Assembly (NCBI RefSeq): GCF_001113365.1
Contig: NZ_CKYA01000006.1
Location: 80,684-144,683, forward strand
Reading direction: 5' to 3'
Source of the DNA: Streptococcus pneumoniae
GTDB taxonomy: Bacteria; Bacillota; Bacilli; Lactobacillales; Streptococcaceae
DNA: 64,000 nt
Shown: positions 48,584 to 58,668 of the stretch, in pieces
Layout: each line of letters opens with the position of its first letter
How positions within the stretch are numbered: position 1 is the first letter of the stretch
The notes under the pieces: model-generated
Seen by the model: the letters and a program-made list of their open reading frames with translations, nothing else
Databases searched by the model: none
Told to the model about the DNA's origin: nothing
Program-made: the position numbers and the translations under genes

Positions 48584-48981
48584 TCCTTGCTCAGATGATC
48601 AATTTGGACGAAGATGCCCTTGTCTGTGACTTGGCGGAAACCTACCAGATATACGACTACAAACAGCTACCTTTAAATCAGGTGGCTGTTTTTGCGTATG
48701 GGTTGCGTGATGATTCGCGGATAAAGCAGATGATATCTGACCAAATCGTCCCTCTTGAAACGACGTTACTTGCAAATATCGTAGACAGACTTTCGATTTC
48801 TTTGTGGTTGCAAACAAAAGATGGCCAAAAGGGTGTTAATCGCCCAACATCAATTGCTGAATTGCTTACAAAAAATCACAAAGAAGAGAGTGACGAAAGG
48901 GATTATCTCGTCTTTGAATCTGGTGAGGACTTTGAAAACTATCGCAAGGCTTTACTTGCGAAAACAGGAGGTGAGGAATAG
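48577..48981 (+). CDS. Tail assembly chaperone T part, P2 (by -1 frameshift)
   Basis: Read in the -1 frame it gives about 134 residues after the slip (ILVLAQMINLDEDALVCDLA...), so the fusion would be about 224 residues. It ends FENYRKALLAKTGGEE and overlaps the GTG of the tape measure gene by one base. An in-frame ATG at 48595 lacks a ribosome site. Confidence 0.8.
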   Translation: MLVLAQMINLDEDALVCDLAETYQIYDYKQLPLNQVAVFAYGLRDDSRIKQMISDQIVPLETTLLANIVDRLSISLWLQTKDGQKGVNRPTSIAELLTKNHKEESDERDYLVFESGEDFENYRKALLAKTGGEE

Positions 48982-51416
48982 TGGCGACCGAATTAGGAAA
49001 AGCCTATGTACAAATCATTCCATCCGCTAAAGGCATTAGTGGCATGATTCAAAAGGAAATGGGTGGTGAAGTTGCCTCTGCTGGCGTTAGCGCAGGCGAA
49101 TCCCTCGGATCCAAAATGATGGGCGCTGTTTCAAAGGTTATTACTGCTGCAGGAATTGGTAAAGCAATCGGAGCATCGATAAATGAAGGTGCTGCTCTTC
49201 AACAATCTATTGGCGGTATTGAGACGCTTTTTAAAACATCGGCAGGAAAAGTAAGAGGCTACGCTGAAGAAGCGTATAGGACTACAGGACTTTCCGCAAA
49301 TAAATATATGGAGAATGTAACAGGATTCTCAGCAAGTTTGTTGCAATCTTTAGGTGGAGATGTCAATTTAGCAGCTGATGTTGCTAACAGGGCAATGGTT
49401 GATATGTCGGATAATGCGAACAAGATGGGAACATCTATGGATAGTATTCAGATGTCATATCAAGGGTTTGCCAAGCAGAACTACACCATGCTGGACAACT
49501 TGAAGCTAGGTTATGGTGGTACGCAACAAGAAATGAAGCGCTTGATAGCGGACGCAGCTAGTTATAAGAAAGAACAAGACGAGCTAAATGTCTCTGTAAA
49601 AGATGGTGATATGTCATTCGGGAACATCGTTAACGCTATTTCTGTAGTTCAGAAAAAGTTGAAAATTACTGGTACAACTGCAAATGAGGCATCAACCACT
49701 TTCACTGGATCATTTGAATCGATGAAAGCAGCTGCTCAGAACGTTCTTGGAAAGTTGTCTTTGGGTGAAGATATTCAACCTGCACTACAAGCTTTGATGG
49801 AAACGACATCCACATTTCTTTTCGGAAACCTAATTCCGATGATTGGAAATATTTTGAAGCAAATTCCTAACCTTATTTTAGGAGGAATCAAGGGTGTTTT
49901 CAGTGGAATCTTTGGCGAAGGTCTAGGAAGTATCATGGGTGGTATCGTTACCGCTCTTGGTTCTGCATTTTTAGCTTTTAAAGCATTTTCGGCAGTCTCG
50001 GGATTGCTATCTGGAATACCTGCTGTCTTAACGACAATTAAAACAGCAGTCACGGGTCTATTTACTGCAATGAGTGCCAATCCAATTGGAATTGCAATCG
50101 CAGCGATTGCTGCATTGACTGCAGGTTTGGTTTATTTCTTTACTCAAACCGAGATGGGAAGGCAAATCTGGCAAGGCTTCATGGATTGGTTCTCTGGTGT
50201 GTGGCAGTCTGTCGCACCAGTCTTGACCGAAGTTTGGAACGGTATTGTTGAAACAGCTACGACCGTCTGGAACAATATGATGGCTGTTGTTGCTCCGATT
50301 ATCCAAGCAGTTGTTGATTTTATTAGGTCCGTTTGGGACGGTATTTCCCTATGGTGGACTGAAAATCAAGGTTTGATTCAACAAACGTTCACAACGGTTT
50401 GGAACGCAATCCAGACAGTTATTCAGACGGTTATGCCGATTATTCAATCCATTATTGAAACAGCAATGAATATACTTGGACCTTTTATTGAGGGAACCTG
50501 GAACAATATCTGTACGGTTGTGAAGACGGTTTGGGAGTTGATTAAGATTGCTATTCAGACGGCTATGGATGTCATCGGTGGCATTATAAAAGCAGTCATG
50601 GCTATCATCAATGGTGACTGGGGCACCGCTTGGAATGCTATAAAGGGTGTTGGTGAGGCCATCTGGAAAGGGTTGTCTGCTGCAGGTAAGGCCATTTTTG
50701 ATGGTTTCGCTCAGATATTATCTAATATCTGGAGCACGATCAAAACTGTCGCAAGTAATGCCTGGGAAGGGTTGAAATCAACTGTCTTAGGTTTGATTGA
50801 TGGACTTGTACAAGGAGCTAAAAATGCTTGGGAAAGCATGAAACAAGGTGTTCGTGATCTTGTAAGTAATGTTACGAGTATCTTTGACGGTATTCGAAAC
50901 ATTGACCTATGGTCAGCAGGTAAGGCTATCCTTGATGGCTTTTTAAATGGTTTGAAATCTGCTTGGAGTGCAGTTACTGACTTTGTCGGTGGTATTGCTG
51001 GTTGGATTGCTGACCACAAAGGTCCGATTGAATACGACCGCAAGCTCTTGATTCCTGCTGGTAATGCGATTATGCAAGGTTTGAATAGCGGGTTGCAAGA
51101 CCGTTTCAAAGATGTTAAGAAATCGGTTGGTGGAATGGCTGGCGAAATCTCAAGCGCATTTTCAAATGATGATTTTGGTTTGAGTGGAACACCGACTATT
51201 GCCAAAAATCTTGAAGCAAGCTTGGCTATGCCAAACGCTCAAATCGAGGCCAAAGACAGTCAAACCGTGTCTGAGATGAGGATTATGAGAGCAAGTATGG
51301 AGAAGATCCTTATTGCTATCCTTGAAAAGCCGTCAGATACTTACCTGGACGCTGATAAAATTTCAATGAGTGTCTACCAACGTCAAGGTGCGATTTACGC
51401 TAGGGAGGGAATTTAA
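48981..51416 (+). CDS. Tail tape measure protein, P2
   Basis: 811 residues from GTG 48981 (ACAGGAGGTGAGG). YVQIIPSAKGISGMIQKEMG opening, GGIETLFKTSAGKV, MSDNANKMGTSMDSIQMSYQ family motifs; central hydrophobic spans, W-rich repeats and ADHKGPIEYDRKLLIPAGNA at the end. Shorter than P1's, so the P2 tail should be shorter. Confidence 0.92.
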   Translation: MATELGKAYVQIIPSAKGISGMIQKEMGGEVASAGVSAGESLGSKMMGAVSKVITAAGIGKAIGASINEGAALQQSIGGIETLFKTSAGKVRGYAEEAYRTTGLSANKYMENVTGFSASLLQSLGGDVNLAADVANRAMVDMSDNANKMGTSMDSIQMSYQGFAKQNYTMLDNLKLGYGGTQQEMKRLIADAASYKKEQDELNVSVKDGDMSFGNIVNAISVVQKKLKITGTTANEASTTFTGSFESMKAAAQNVLGKLSLGEDIQPALQALMETTSTFLFGNLIPMIGNILKQIPNLILGGIKGVFSGIFGEGLGSIMGGIVTALGSAFLAFKAFSAVSGLLSGIPAVLTTIKTAVTGLFTAMSANPIGIAIAAIAALTAGLVYFFTQTEMGRQIWQGFMDWFSGVWQSVAPVLTEVWNGIVETATTVWNNMMAVVAPIIQAVVDFIRSVWDGISLWWTENQGLIQQTFTTVWNAIQTVIQTVMPIIQSIIETAMNILGPFIEGTWNNICTVVKTVWELIKIAIQTAMDVIGGIIKAVMAIINGDWGTAWNAIKGVGEAIWKGLSAAGKAIFDGFAQILSNIWSTIKTVASNAWEGLKSTVLGLIDGLVQGAKNAWESMKQGVRDLVSNVTSIFDGIRNIDLWSAGKAILDGFLNGLKSAWSAVTDFVGGIAGWIADHKGPIEYDRKLLIPAGNAIMQGLNSGLQDRFKDVKKSVGGMAGEISSAFSNDDFGLSGTPTIAKNLEASLAMPNAQIEAKDSQTVSEMRIMRASMEKILIAILEKPSDTYLDADKISMSVYQRQGAIYAREGI

Positions 51417-52114
51417 TGGAGTACATGATTATCAATGGTTTCAATACTTCAACCATTCCTAAATGTGTTGTAACCGACTTTGGCGAGGTAGAGGCTGCTA
51501 AACCTAAGGTCTCGGAAACAGCTACCCTTTTTGGGGTTAACGGGAATTACCGTGTTTTGGACGGCGCTTATGAGAGTTATGAACGAACATTTGCTTTTTA
51601 CCTTCCAAGGATGGTAGACCCGTCTAAAATCGTTGAGAGATTCCAACCAAATGATAATACGCTAGAGTTTAGCTATCAGCTAGGCTCTTTATTTTACGCT
51701 GATTTTGTCAGTGCAAAATATAAGCCTCAAGGCATGCACGGCTGGAAACTTGAAATCAAGTTGATTATGCAACCTTTCCGATATCAGAAAAATGTTGTTC
51801 CATTGGTTTTCACTGCAAGTGGTAATATCAACAATCCAGGCTCTGTCTATAGCGAGCCTGTGATTGAGATTGAAGGAGATGGAGATGTTTCTTTGACTAT
51901 CGGAAGGACAACTATGCACTTGACGATTAGACGAAAAGTGACCATTGATTGTAGACATAAGAAACAAAATATCTACAATGCAGATGGTGCGGTTCAAAAT
52001 ACGCTACGGAAACGTGGAGGTTTCTTTGAGTTGGCAGTTGGTAATAACGGTCTGGTCTTTACTGGTGCAGTCCGTAAGATCACAGTTCGGCCGAATTGGA
52101 GGTATATCTTATGA
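51416..52114 (+). CDS. Distal tail (Dit-like) protein, P2
   Basis: 232 residues: MIINGFNTSTIPKCVVTDFG, EAAKPKVSETATLFGVNGNY, YERTFAFYLPRMVDP and IEIEGDGDVSLTIGRTTMHL are typical of distal tail hub proteins. One-base overlap with tape measure. P1 has the small DUF6711-like protein here instead. Confidence 0.82.
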   Translation: MEYMIINGFNTSTIPKCVVTDFGEVEAAKPKVSETATLFGVNGNYRVLDGAYESYERTFAFYLPRMVDPSKIVERFQPNDNTLEFSYQLGSLFYADFVSAKYKPQGMHGWKLEIKLIMQPFRYQKNVVPLVFTASGNINNPGSVYSEPVIEIEGDGDVSLTIGRTTMHLTIRRKVTIDCRHKKQNIYNADGAVQNTLRKRGGFFELAVGNNGLVFTGAVRKITVRPNWRYIL

Positions 52115-53916
52115 TTTATCTTACTGAGGGAAATACACCTCTAAACGAGGCCTATAATGATGAAATTGTCCAGGAGCGAAACAATACCTATCAACTGACC
52201 TTTCGTTTTCCTACATCGGATCCCAAGTGGGAATTGTTGAAAGAGGAAACCTTTCTGACTGCAGATGACCTTCATGGTGAGCAGGATTTTTATATTTTTG
52301 AGGTTGAAAAGCAACAAGGATATATCCAAGTCTATGCTAATCAGGTAATCAGTCTGTTAAATAATTACATCATCAGCTCTATCGATGTTGACCGTGTTAG
52401 TGGTACAAGGGTATTAAGCGCATTGGCTGGTAGTATTACCAGAGCCAATCCTTTCTCTTTTTTCTCAGACATTGATGATAGGCATACGCTTAACATCAAG
52501 GATAAGAATGCGATGGAGGTCTTGGCCAAAGACAAGCATTCTATCCTTGGTCAGTGGGGCGGAGATATGGTGCGAAATGGCTATAACTTGCGCTTGTTGA
52601 AGAATGGCGGTTCAGAAAATGAATCGCTTTTTATGTACAAAAAAAATCTGTCCAGCTACCAGCATAAGACCTCAACGAAGTCTTTGAAAACTCGGATAAC
52701 CTTTAAAACTACCGTTAAGGGCGAGGGAGAAAAGGCGCCTGACGTTGATTATGTAGTAGTGATTGATAGCCCCTTACTTGGGAAATACAGCCAAATCTAT
52801 GAAGCAGTTGTTGAGGTCAATGACCAGAACGTCAAAGACCAAGCTAGCTTGATTGAATACGGTAAGCAGTATTTTCGGACGAGTATGTGCGATATGCTGG
52901 AAGATAACCTTGAAATTTCAGTTGTCGGCCAGAGCGATGTAGCGGTTCGGATGTTCGATGTGGTCAGCATCTACCATGAATGGTACGGTCTTGATGTGCG
53001 TAAGAAAATCACGAAATACACCTATTCGCCAATGGCAAAACGCCTGAAATCAATTGGTTTTGGGACATTCCAATCCAGTCTTGCGAATGCGATAGGTGGG
53101 ATTGTAAATGATGCCGTTTTGAATGAAAGTCGAAATCTACATAAGAGTTTTGAAGAACATTTGAAAAAGGAAATCGCAAACGCTAACCGTGCCTTTGATG
53201 CTGAATTTGCCAAGCATGAGAAAAACATCACGGACGCTATTGAGCAGTACAAAGCAAATGCTGAAGAAATGGGCGCTAAAATCCATGAGGAAATAGAAAA
53301 AGAGCGTCCTGAGTTCGTGAAGCGTATCAGTGAAGAGTTGACGAGTGGCGCGGACTCAATCGCTGAACTGAGCAAGAAACTGGAACAGGTCAGTGAAACT
53401 GCAAGGGTTAACGCTAGCCTGATTGGTGGTGACGGGAATACCCAGTACAACAAGAACCGTCTCAACGGTGGCACGGCTAAAAAAATAAGTTATGGAACGG
53501 ATTTCGTGGAGGTTGGCCACAACGGAGAGGGCTTTGAACTAGGTAAGAAGTACGTCATTAGCTGGTCAGCAACCTGCACGCCGTACGGTAAGACAGATGT
53601 GACTGTGGTAGTCAATAAGATACCGTTTTACGGTGGACTCGTTCATCTTGCGCCTGCTAATACAGTCATGCCAGCGATTGATAAAGACCTCACTCAGAAA
53701 GAGGAGCAGGTCTTAGCAGTCTACTACGGTGCTTATCGTCTGACATTCTCAGGCGACTGGTATCAAGATTTAGAGCAGTCTGTGACGGTTGATAATCAGA
53801 CAAGACGGATTGAACTAGCACCAGTCTATAAGACGATTGCTGATGGGCAAAATTCAAGATATGACGGAAGTTGGAACGAGAGTCCAACTTTTATTTTCGA
53901 TGGAGGAAGAACATGA
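52111..53916 (+). CDS. Tail-associated (Tal-like) tip protein, P2
   Basis: 601 residues from ATG 52111 (TTGGAGGT upstream). N-terminal hub domain (NEAYNDEIVQERNNTYQLTF, DFYIFEVEKQQGYIQVYANQ) of the prophage-endopeptidase tail family, unlike P1's. C-terminal about 200 residues nearly the same as P1's tip protein (VNASLIGGDGNTQYNKNRLN onward). Confidence 0.82.
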   Translation: MIYLTEGNTPLNEAYNDEIVQERNNTYQLTFRFPTSDPKWELLKEETFLTADDLHGEQDFYIFEVEKQQGYIQVYANQVISLLNNYIISSIDVDRVSGTRVLSALAGSITRANPFSFFSDIDDRHTLNIKDKNAMEVLAKDKHSILGQWGGDMVRNGYNLRLLKNGGSENESLFMYKKNLSSYQHKTSTKSLKTRITFKTTVKGEGEKAPDVDYVVVIDSPLLGKYSQIYEAVVEVNDQNVKDQASLIEYGKQYFRTSMCDMLEDNLEISVVGQSDVAVRMFDVVSIYHEWYGLDVRKKITKYTYSPMAKRLKSIGFGTFQSSLANAIGGIVNDAVLNESRNLHKSFEEHLKKEIANANRAFDAEFAKHEKNITDAIEQYKANAEEMGAKIHEEIEKERPEFVKRISEELTSGADSIAELSKKLEQVSETARVNASLIGGDGNTQYNKNRLNGGTAKKISYGTDFVEVGHNGEGFELGKKYVISWSATCTPYGKTDVTVVVNKIPFYGGLVHLAPANTVMPAIDKDLTQKEEQVLAVYYGAYRLTFSGDWYQDLEQSVTVDNQTRRIELAPVYKTIADGQNSRYDGSWNESPTFIFDGGRT

Positions 53917-54695
53917 CAGAGACAATCCCAGTAAGGGTACAACACAAGCGTATGTCAGCGAGAGACTGGGCAAGTAGCACTCTGGTCTTGCTCGATGGCG
54001 AGTTAGGAGTAGAAAGTGACACTGGTAAGGTCAAGGTCGGAAACGGTACTGACCGATTCTCAGCTCTTCAATACCTGACAGGTCCCAAAGGAGACCGTGG
54101 AGAAACAGGGCCAGCAGGACCACGAGGCGCGGACGGTGTTATGCGGTTCGAGAACTTGACAACCCAACAGAGAGAGGGCTTGCGAGGAGATAACGGTCAC
54201 AGCTTGAATGCGAACGTACGTATCGAGGGAAGCTATCGAAACGGTGCGACCAGCCAGTTAAACTTGATCGCGGATGTCTATTACGATGGGACACGGTTAA
54301 CCAGTGGCTATACTGTTGATTATTACTACCGTGGTTTTGGGAACAATAACTGGCAAAGTTTGCTGAGCCAAACGCCTGATTCAAATGGAAAGTTTGGCCA
54401 GTGGAATGCTTCTCAGCGGTCAGGAGGCTGGCTTGAGGTCTACATCGTTGTAACGTACAACGGAATCAAAGCAGCTGCTAGTACACGGCTAGACAATGTT
54501 AGCGACGGGGCAACAGGTCCAGCTGGTGCACGAGGTGCTGATGGTGCTAGAGGAGCAGATGGAGTGCCTGGTCAGAACATCATCAACCAAAACAGTGGAC
54601 AACCTATGAAGTATTGGTCTGGTACAAGGTCTCAATATGACGCGATTGCCAACAAGGATAGTAATACTATCTATGATATCTACAGTAGTACGTAG
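53913..54695 (+). CDS. Collagen-like tail fibre adaptor with beta domain, P2
   Basis: 260 residues. Same N-terminal head domain as P1 13084 (RVQHKRMSARDWASSTLVLL), a short Gly-X-Y run (GPKGDRGETGPAGPRGADG), then the GHSLNANVRIEGSYRNGATS beta domain also found in the fibre proteins 17500 and 58665, and a second collagen piece. Shows module shuffling among fibre genes. Confidence 0.8.
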   Translation: MTETIPVRVQHKRMSARDWASSTLVLLDGELGVESDTGKVKVGNGTDRFSALQYLTGPKGDRGETGPAGPRGADGVMRFENLTTQQREGLRGDNGHSLNANVRIEGSYRNGATSQLNLIADVYYDGTRLTSGYTVDYYYRGFGNNNWQSLLSQTPDSNGKFGQWNASQRSGGWLEVYIVVTYNGIKAAASTRLDNVSDGATGPAGARGADGARGADGVPGQNIINQNSGQPMKYWSGTRSQYDAIANKDSNTIYDIYSST

Positions 54696-54703
54696 GAGGT
54701 AGT

Positions 54704-55075
54704 ATGGCTAGAGAAGGAATTTATGTTGGTGGTAAGGAAGTTGTTCAGCGTTATGTAGGAACACAGTTGGTTTGGGAAAAAAGAATACGAGTTTTAGAAC
54801 TTTTTGGCAAAAGAGTCCTTACTTCTCCTGCTTACGGAGAGAATGTAATGCATATCTATGATTATACATTTGGTTTCAGTAACAATTCGATTGACGAAGT
54901 TCGGTTCATTGGCAAAACTGAATCAAATGTTATTCCAGTAACACTAGAACGAGGGTATGGAGAAAACCATATTAAAGCTCATTTTAGAAATAATGAAGAC
55001 TTTGAGAAAGCAAAAAGGGAATTTAATTCATCAAATGGAGATGTTTATATGAGCTTTTATTCAGCATGGAGGTAA
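54704..55075 (+). CDS. Small tail-tip protein, conserved N-terminus with variable tail (P2 copy 1)
   Basis: 123 residues. GIYVGGKEVVQRYVGTQLVW start as in P1 13617, then a C-terminal part related to that protein in its final third (ENHIKAHFRNNEDFEKAKRE) but different in the middle. Strong RBS (GTAGGAGG). Confidence 0.6.
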   Translation: MAREGIYVGGKEVVQRYVGTQLVWEKRIRVLELFGKRVLTSPAYGENVMHIYDYTFGFSNNSIDEVRFIGKTESNVIPVTLERGYGENHIKAHFRNNEDFEKAKREFNSSNGDVYMSFYSAWR

Positions 55076-55077
55076 CA

Positions 55078-56529
55078 ATGGATATTACCATTCAAAACGT
55101 CCGTTCGCCTGCTCTTGAGCACAGTGGACGGTATTACAAGGTCTTTCAGCCACGGACACGAGATGAGCTGTTAAAACTACATCACATGGGTTGTGTGGGA
55201 GACACGGTGCTGACTGATATCCAGCTTGAGCAGGGGGATTTTCCTACCAGCTTTGTAGAGCCGACAGTAACACAACGTACCTTGTCAGGTCTCTTTAAGG
55301 ATATGCGTTCTATTGAACTGGAATTGAGAGACCCGAATAGTACCTTATGGGGCAAAATCCAGCAGAATAATCAAGGGGCGCTGACCCAGTTCTTCGATAC
55401 AAATGTCAAGAGTGCCATTGCTCAGACGGCTAAAGAAATCAGGCAGGAAGTGCGAGACGCTGCTAACAGTGCGAGGGTTCAAGTGACATCGGAAGGTGTG
55501 ACCATCGGCTCTACTACTCTAACTGGTGAGCAGTTAGCCTCTACCATTTCCGCGAGTCCGAGAGGGGTCGATATCATCGCTCCGAAAGTCAGAGTGAAAT
55601 CTGACATGATTGTTGACGGTGCGGTAACTACTGGTAAGTTAGCGGCTGGGTCTGTGGCTGCCGAACATATCCAAGCCGGTTCCGTCACAGGCGATAAAAT
55701 CAGTGTAGATGATGCCTTAATCAAGAATCTGACCGCTAGAGATGCCTTGATTGATAAGCTGACATCTAAGGAAATCTTCACAACTAAGATTGAATCTGTT
55801 GTGTCTAGCTCAACCTTCTTACAAGCCTACCAAGGTGAAATTGGAGGTTTCACTTTGGGGCAGTTTGATAATGGAGGCGGTCGCTGGATTTCTGGTGTTA
55901 ATCAATTTTCAGTTGGTATGGGGAATGGAGCTGGTGGCGGTACTAAGACAGCTTTCTGGGCCAATTGGGGCAATAACTGGAACCAAGCAGGACCGAATTC
56001 TTGGCATGTGGACACAGATGGGCAGATGTATTGTAAGAATACAGTTAGTTTTTATGGGAAAGTTGACTTTTCTGGCTCTACAAACGTTAATTTCTACAGC
56101 AGGATTAATGCTACCAAAGGTATCTGGACAGGAAATGCAGATGTTTATGGTGCCGGGTCAAATCCAGCCGGAGGAGAGAATGCCGTCGTCTGGTGGAATC
56201 AAATCACTACAGCAAAATGGAGAGGCTATGCAGGTATTACTTCGAGTTCAGATATACGATTGAAAGAAAATATTAAAGAGAGTCCAGTTAATGCCTTGGA
56301 TAAAATTCAAGCATTGAACATGGTCTCTTTTGATTTCATCGAGAACCAGAAGCATGAAGAGGTTGGTTTGATTGCGCAAGAAGCGCAGAACGTAGTACCT
56401 GAAGCAATTGAAACAGATGAAACAACATCTTATCTGTCTATCAATTATTCAAAATTCGTCCCTTACTTGCTGAAGGCTGTCCAAGAACTAGACCAGAAAA
56501 TCAAAGAAATGGAGAAACTATATGGATAA
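55078..56529 (+). CDS. Tail fibre/spike with S74-type intramolecular chaperone, P2
   Basis: 484 residues from ATG 55078 (GGAGGT upstream). N-terminal 250 residues nearly the same as P1 13989-15464; the receptor-facing middle (after AFWANWGNNWNQAGPN) differs, and the C-terminal chaperone is SSDIRLKENIKESPVNALDK...FVPYLLKAVQELDQKI. Note SSDIRLKE in place of SSDRRLKE at the self-cleavage site. Confidence 0.85.
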   Translation: MDITIQNVRSPALEHSGRYYKVFQPRTRDELLKLHHMGCVGDTVLTDIQLEQGDFPTSFVEPTVTQRTLSGLFKDMRSIELELRDPNSTLWGKIQQNNQGALTQFFDTNVKSAIAQTAKEIRQEVRDAANSARVQVTSEGVTIGSTTLTGEQLASTISASPRGVDIIAPKVRVKSDMIVDGAVTTGKLAAGSVAAEHIQAGSVTGDKISVDDALIKNLTARDALIDKLTSKEIFTTKIESVVSSSTFLQAYQGEIGGFTLGQFDNGGGRWISGVNQFSVGMGNGAGGGTKTAFWANWGNNWNQAGPNSWHVDTDGQMYCKNTVSFYGKVDFSGSTNVNFYSRINATKGIWTGNADVYGAGSNPAGGENAVVWWNQITTAKWRGYAGITSSSDIRLKENIKESPVNALDKIQALNMVSFDFIENQKHEEVGLIAQEAQNVVPEAIETDETTSYLSINYSKFVPYLLKAVQELDQKIKEMEKLYG

Positions 56530-56728
56530 TAACACAATCGACAAGCTAGTCACTGAGTCGCTTGTCAATCGCTTGGCTGAGGGCGAATTGGATCGTGCGA
56601 ATTTAGAGGCACGATATACGCTGACTTTGTCTGAATTACGGGGCTTTAAAGCCGTGCTGGAATATGAACCAGCACTTAAAGAACTATTTGAAGAAACACT
56701 AGCAAAAATGAAAGGAACTAACGCATGA
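56522..56728 (+). CDS. Small conserved fibre-cluster protein, P2
   Basis: 68 residues, DNNTIDKLVTESLVNRLAEG, near-copy of P1 15457-15663, overlapping the fibre gene by 8 nt in both. Strict pairing suggests a fibre-related function; none known. Confidence 0.65.
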   Translation: MDNNTIDKLVTESLVNRLAEGELDRANLEARYTLTLSELRGFKAVLEYEPALKELFEETLAKMKGTNA

Positions 56729-57396
56729 CTTACAAATTAACAGGAAGCCCTATTCTAAAAGGGGAAAAGAATGTCACAATCGTAACGATTGAGAAAGAAA
56801 AACCTGGACGCTATAGCTATGAGCGTGTGGAATTGCCAGGCAATCGCACGCATGATAATGAAGAGGTGCTGATTCAAGCGGTTTTAGATTTTATTAGAAC
56901 GGAACTTGACCCAACAAATGCCATTGTGCAAGCTCAAGCGAAATTAGAGCAGACTTTGGCTAAATTGGAACAGGCTGAGCAGAAAGTAGCTCAAGCTCAA
57001 ACAAATCTTGAACAAACTCAAGAGAAGTTGAGCCAAGCAGAAGCGAAGCAAAATGACCTTGAAGCACTTGCGAACCGCATTAATAAGGTTGTACGAGTGA
57101 TGGCTCAAGATTCCATCATGGGTGAGAAAGTTTCTTATGGTACGACCTATAAAGAAATGGTTGAACTATTCCCACTTGCTGAAGTCGGTAAAGTCTATGA
57201 GCCTGGTGCAATCTTTGCGGTTGAAGATCCAAGTCACGCTGAAATTAATGGAGAAGGTAAACGCATCTTGATTCAAACAAATCAGTCATTTACCTATCAA
57301 GGAGAAACACTTGCTCAACTTGAAGGGACACCTTACCAAAATGGCGTATTAGCACCTTGGAAATTTAATGCACCGAAAGCAACAATTGTACAGTAG
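56725..57396 (+). CDS. DUF1366-like fibre-cluster protein, P2
   Basis: 223 residues. N-terminal DUF1366-type part shared with P1 15660 (GRYSYERVELPGNRTHDNEE), a coiled coil of Gln/Ala/Leu repeats (LEQTLAKLEQAEQKVAQAQT), then a structured C-terminal part (GTTYKEMVELFPLAEVGKVY) absent from P1's version. Function unknown. Confidence 0.65.
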   Translation: MTYKLTGSPILKGEKNVTIVTIEKEKPGRYSYERVELPGNRTHDNEEVLIQAVLDFIRTELDPTNAIVQAQAKLEQTLAKLEQAEQKVAQAQTNLEQTQEKLSQAEAKQNDLEALANRINKVVRVMAQDSIMGEKVSYGTTYKEMVELFPLAEVGKVYEPGAIFAVEDPSHAEINGEGKRILIQTNQSFTYQGETLAQLEGTPYQNGVLAPWKFNAPKATIVQ

Positions 57397-57405
57397 AGGT
57401 GCTAT

Positions 57406-57867
57406 ATGGACGTCTTACAACACGTTGAGCATTTCTTCATGAACGTGCTACCAGTGGCTACGCCAATTATCGTAGCTTGGTTTAGTTATAAAATGCCCAA
57501 AAAGGCAAAGGAACAGACAGACCAAATCATTTCAGAATTGAATGATGTCAAGAAACAAATCAAAGATGTCCAGATTACTACTGACGAGAACAACGCCAAA
57601 ATTGACGAAGTACAGGCAAAGCTAAAACTACACGACGATGCGCACCTTGTAACGATGAGGACGCACCTCGATCGTGACATTCGTAGAGCTATCCGTCGTG
57701 GTTTTACAACCAAGGACGAGTTCTATGTAGTGGAGAACATGCACAATAGCTACAAAGCTTTGGGTGGGAATGGCTACATTAGTCACTTGTACAACAATTT
57801 CGAGTCGTTGCAGATTAGAGATGACATCTTAGTTGAAGACGAGAAAGGAGCGCAGAATGGTCTTTAA
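57406..57867 (+). CDS. Membrane-anchored coiled-coil protein, P2
   Basis: 153 residues: N-terminal hydrophobic segment (FMNVLPVATPIIVAWFSY), a coiled coil (QIISELNDVKKQIKDVQI), then a small C-terminal domain (RAIRRGFTTKDEFYVVENMH). Takes the place of P1 16406-16684. Family members are found in streptococcal phages near the lysis genes; function unknown. Confidence 0.6.
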   Translation: MDVLQHVEHFFMNVLPVATPIIVAWFSYKMPKKAKEQTDQIISELNDVKKQIKDVQITTDENNAKIDEVQAKLKLHDDAHLVTMRTHLDRDIRRAIRRGFTTKDEFYVVENMHNSYKALGGNGYISHLYNNFESLQIRDDILVEDEKGAQNGL

Positions 57868-58330
57868 TACGACTAATCTAGCTCAGTTTGACGGTGGCTG
57901 TATTATTAAGCAGGGAGATATCTCTTCCACATTTGGTTATGAATTACTAGATGAGAATTGCCAAGCGATCACCTCATTAAATGGACAAGAGGCGCTTGTC
58001 ACATTGACTTTGGGAAATTCGCAATGGTCAAGGAAGGTCACAGTAGAGAATCAAAGCGTGGTGTTTAGTATCACGGATATCTTACCAATCGGTAAGTATC
58101 GGCTGGAAATAAGCGTAGGTGGGTATGTGTTTCCAAGTGATAATAAAACAACACACATCAAGATAGTTGCGTCAGATAGAGAACTGGTGACAAATGAAAT
58201 CCACGCTCTAAAAGAGTTGGATATAGCAGAAGAAGTAAAAAAACAGCTTGCAGAAAGACCTGCAAGCGAAGGTGGAGTATGTCCGGAATTTCCCGATCTA
58301 CTCTTCTTTTATAATATTGGAAAGGTATAG
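57857..58330 (+). CDS. BppU-like baseplate upper protein, N-terminal-domain type (P2)
   Basis: 157 residues from ATG 57857 (AGAAAGGAG upstream), parallel to P1 16700: NTTNLAQFDGGCIIKQGDIS, LPIGKYRLEISVGGYVFPSD and KIVASDRELVTNEIHALKEL. Overlaps the preceding gene by 11 nt. Likely baseplate adaptor for the two fibre genes that follow. Confidence 0.7.
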   Translation: MVFNTTNLAQFDGGCIIKQGDISSTFGYELLDENCQAITSLNGQEALVTLTLGNSQWSRKVTVENQSVVFSITDILPIGKYRLEISVGGYVFPSDNKTTHIKIVASDRELVTNEIHALKELDIAEEVKKQLAERPASEGGVCPEFPDLLFFYNIGKV

Positions 58331-58335
58331 AAAAA

Positions 58336-58668
58336 ATGGAAACTACAAAATTAACAGAATTTGCCCGTACATTGGGAGAAGATAACAAACGAGTTAACGA
58401 AGAATTAAAAACCAAGGTTAGCACTTCAGCAATGACGCAAGCCATCTCTCAGGCAGTCACTCAAGCTAAAACGGAAGTTAAAGCTGAAATCTTGGGAGAA
58501 GGTACCCCTGAAAATCTTGACACGTTGAAAGAAATTGCCGAAAAAATCACAAGCATGGGGCAAGACGAAAACGGCGCTCTTCTTGGGAAAATCACAGAAG
58601 TTGGCGGACGTGTGGACCAGATTGCCAATCTTGATTTAGTAGCAACTTATAACCAAGCGAAAGCGTGA
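58336..58668 (+). CDS. Short helical fibre segment protein, P2
   Basis: 110 residues, nearly the same as P1 17183-17503 but with four additional residues in the helix (QAISQAVTQAKTEV). Contains GTPENLDTLKEIAEKITSM. GTGA overlap with the next gene. Confidence 0.65.
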   Translation: METTKLTEFARTLGEDNKRVNEELKTKVSTSAMTQAISQAVTQAKTEVKAEILGEGTPENLDTLKEIAEKITSMGQDENGALLGKITEVGGRVDQIANLDLVATYNQAKA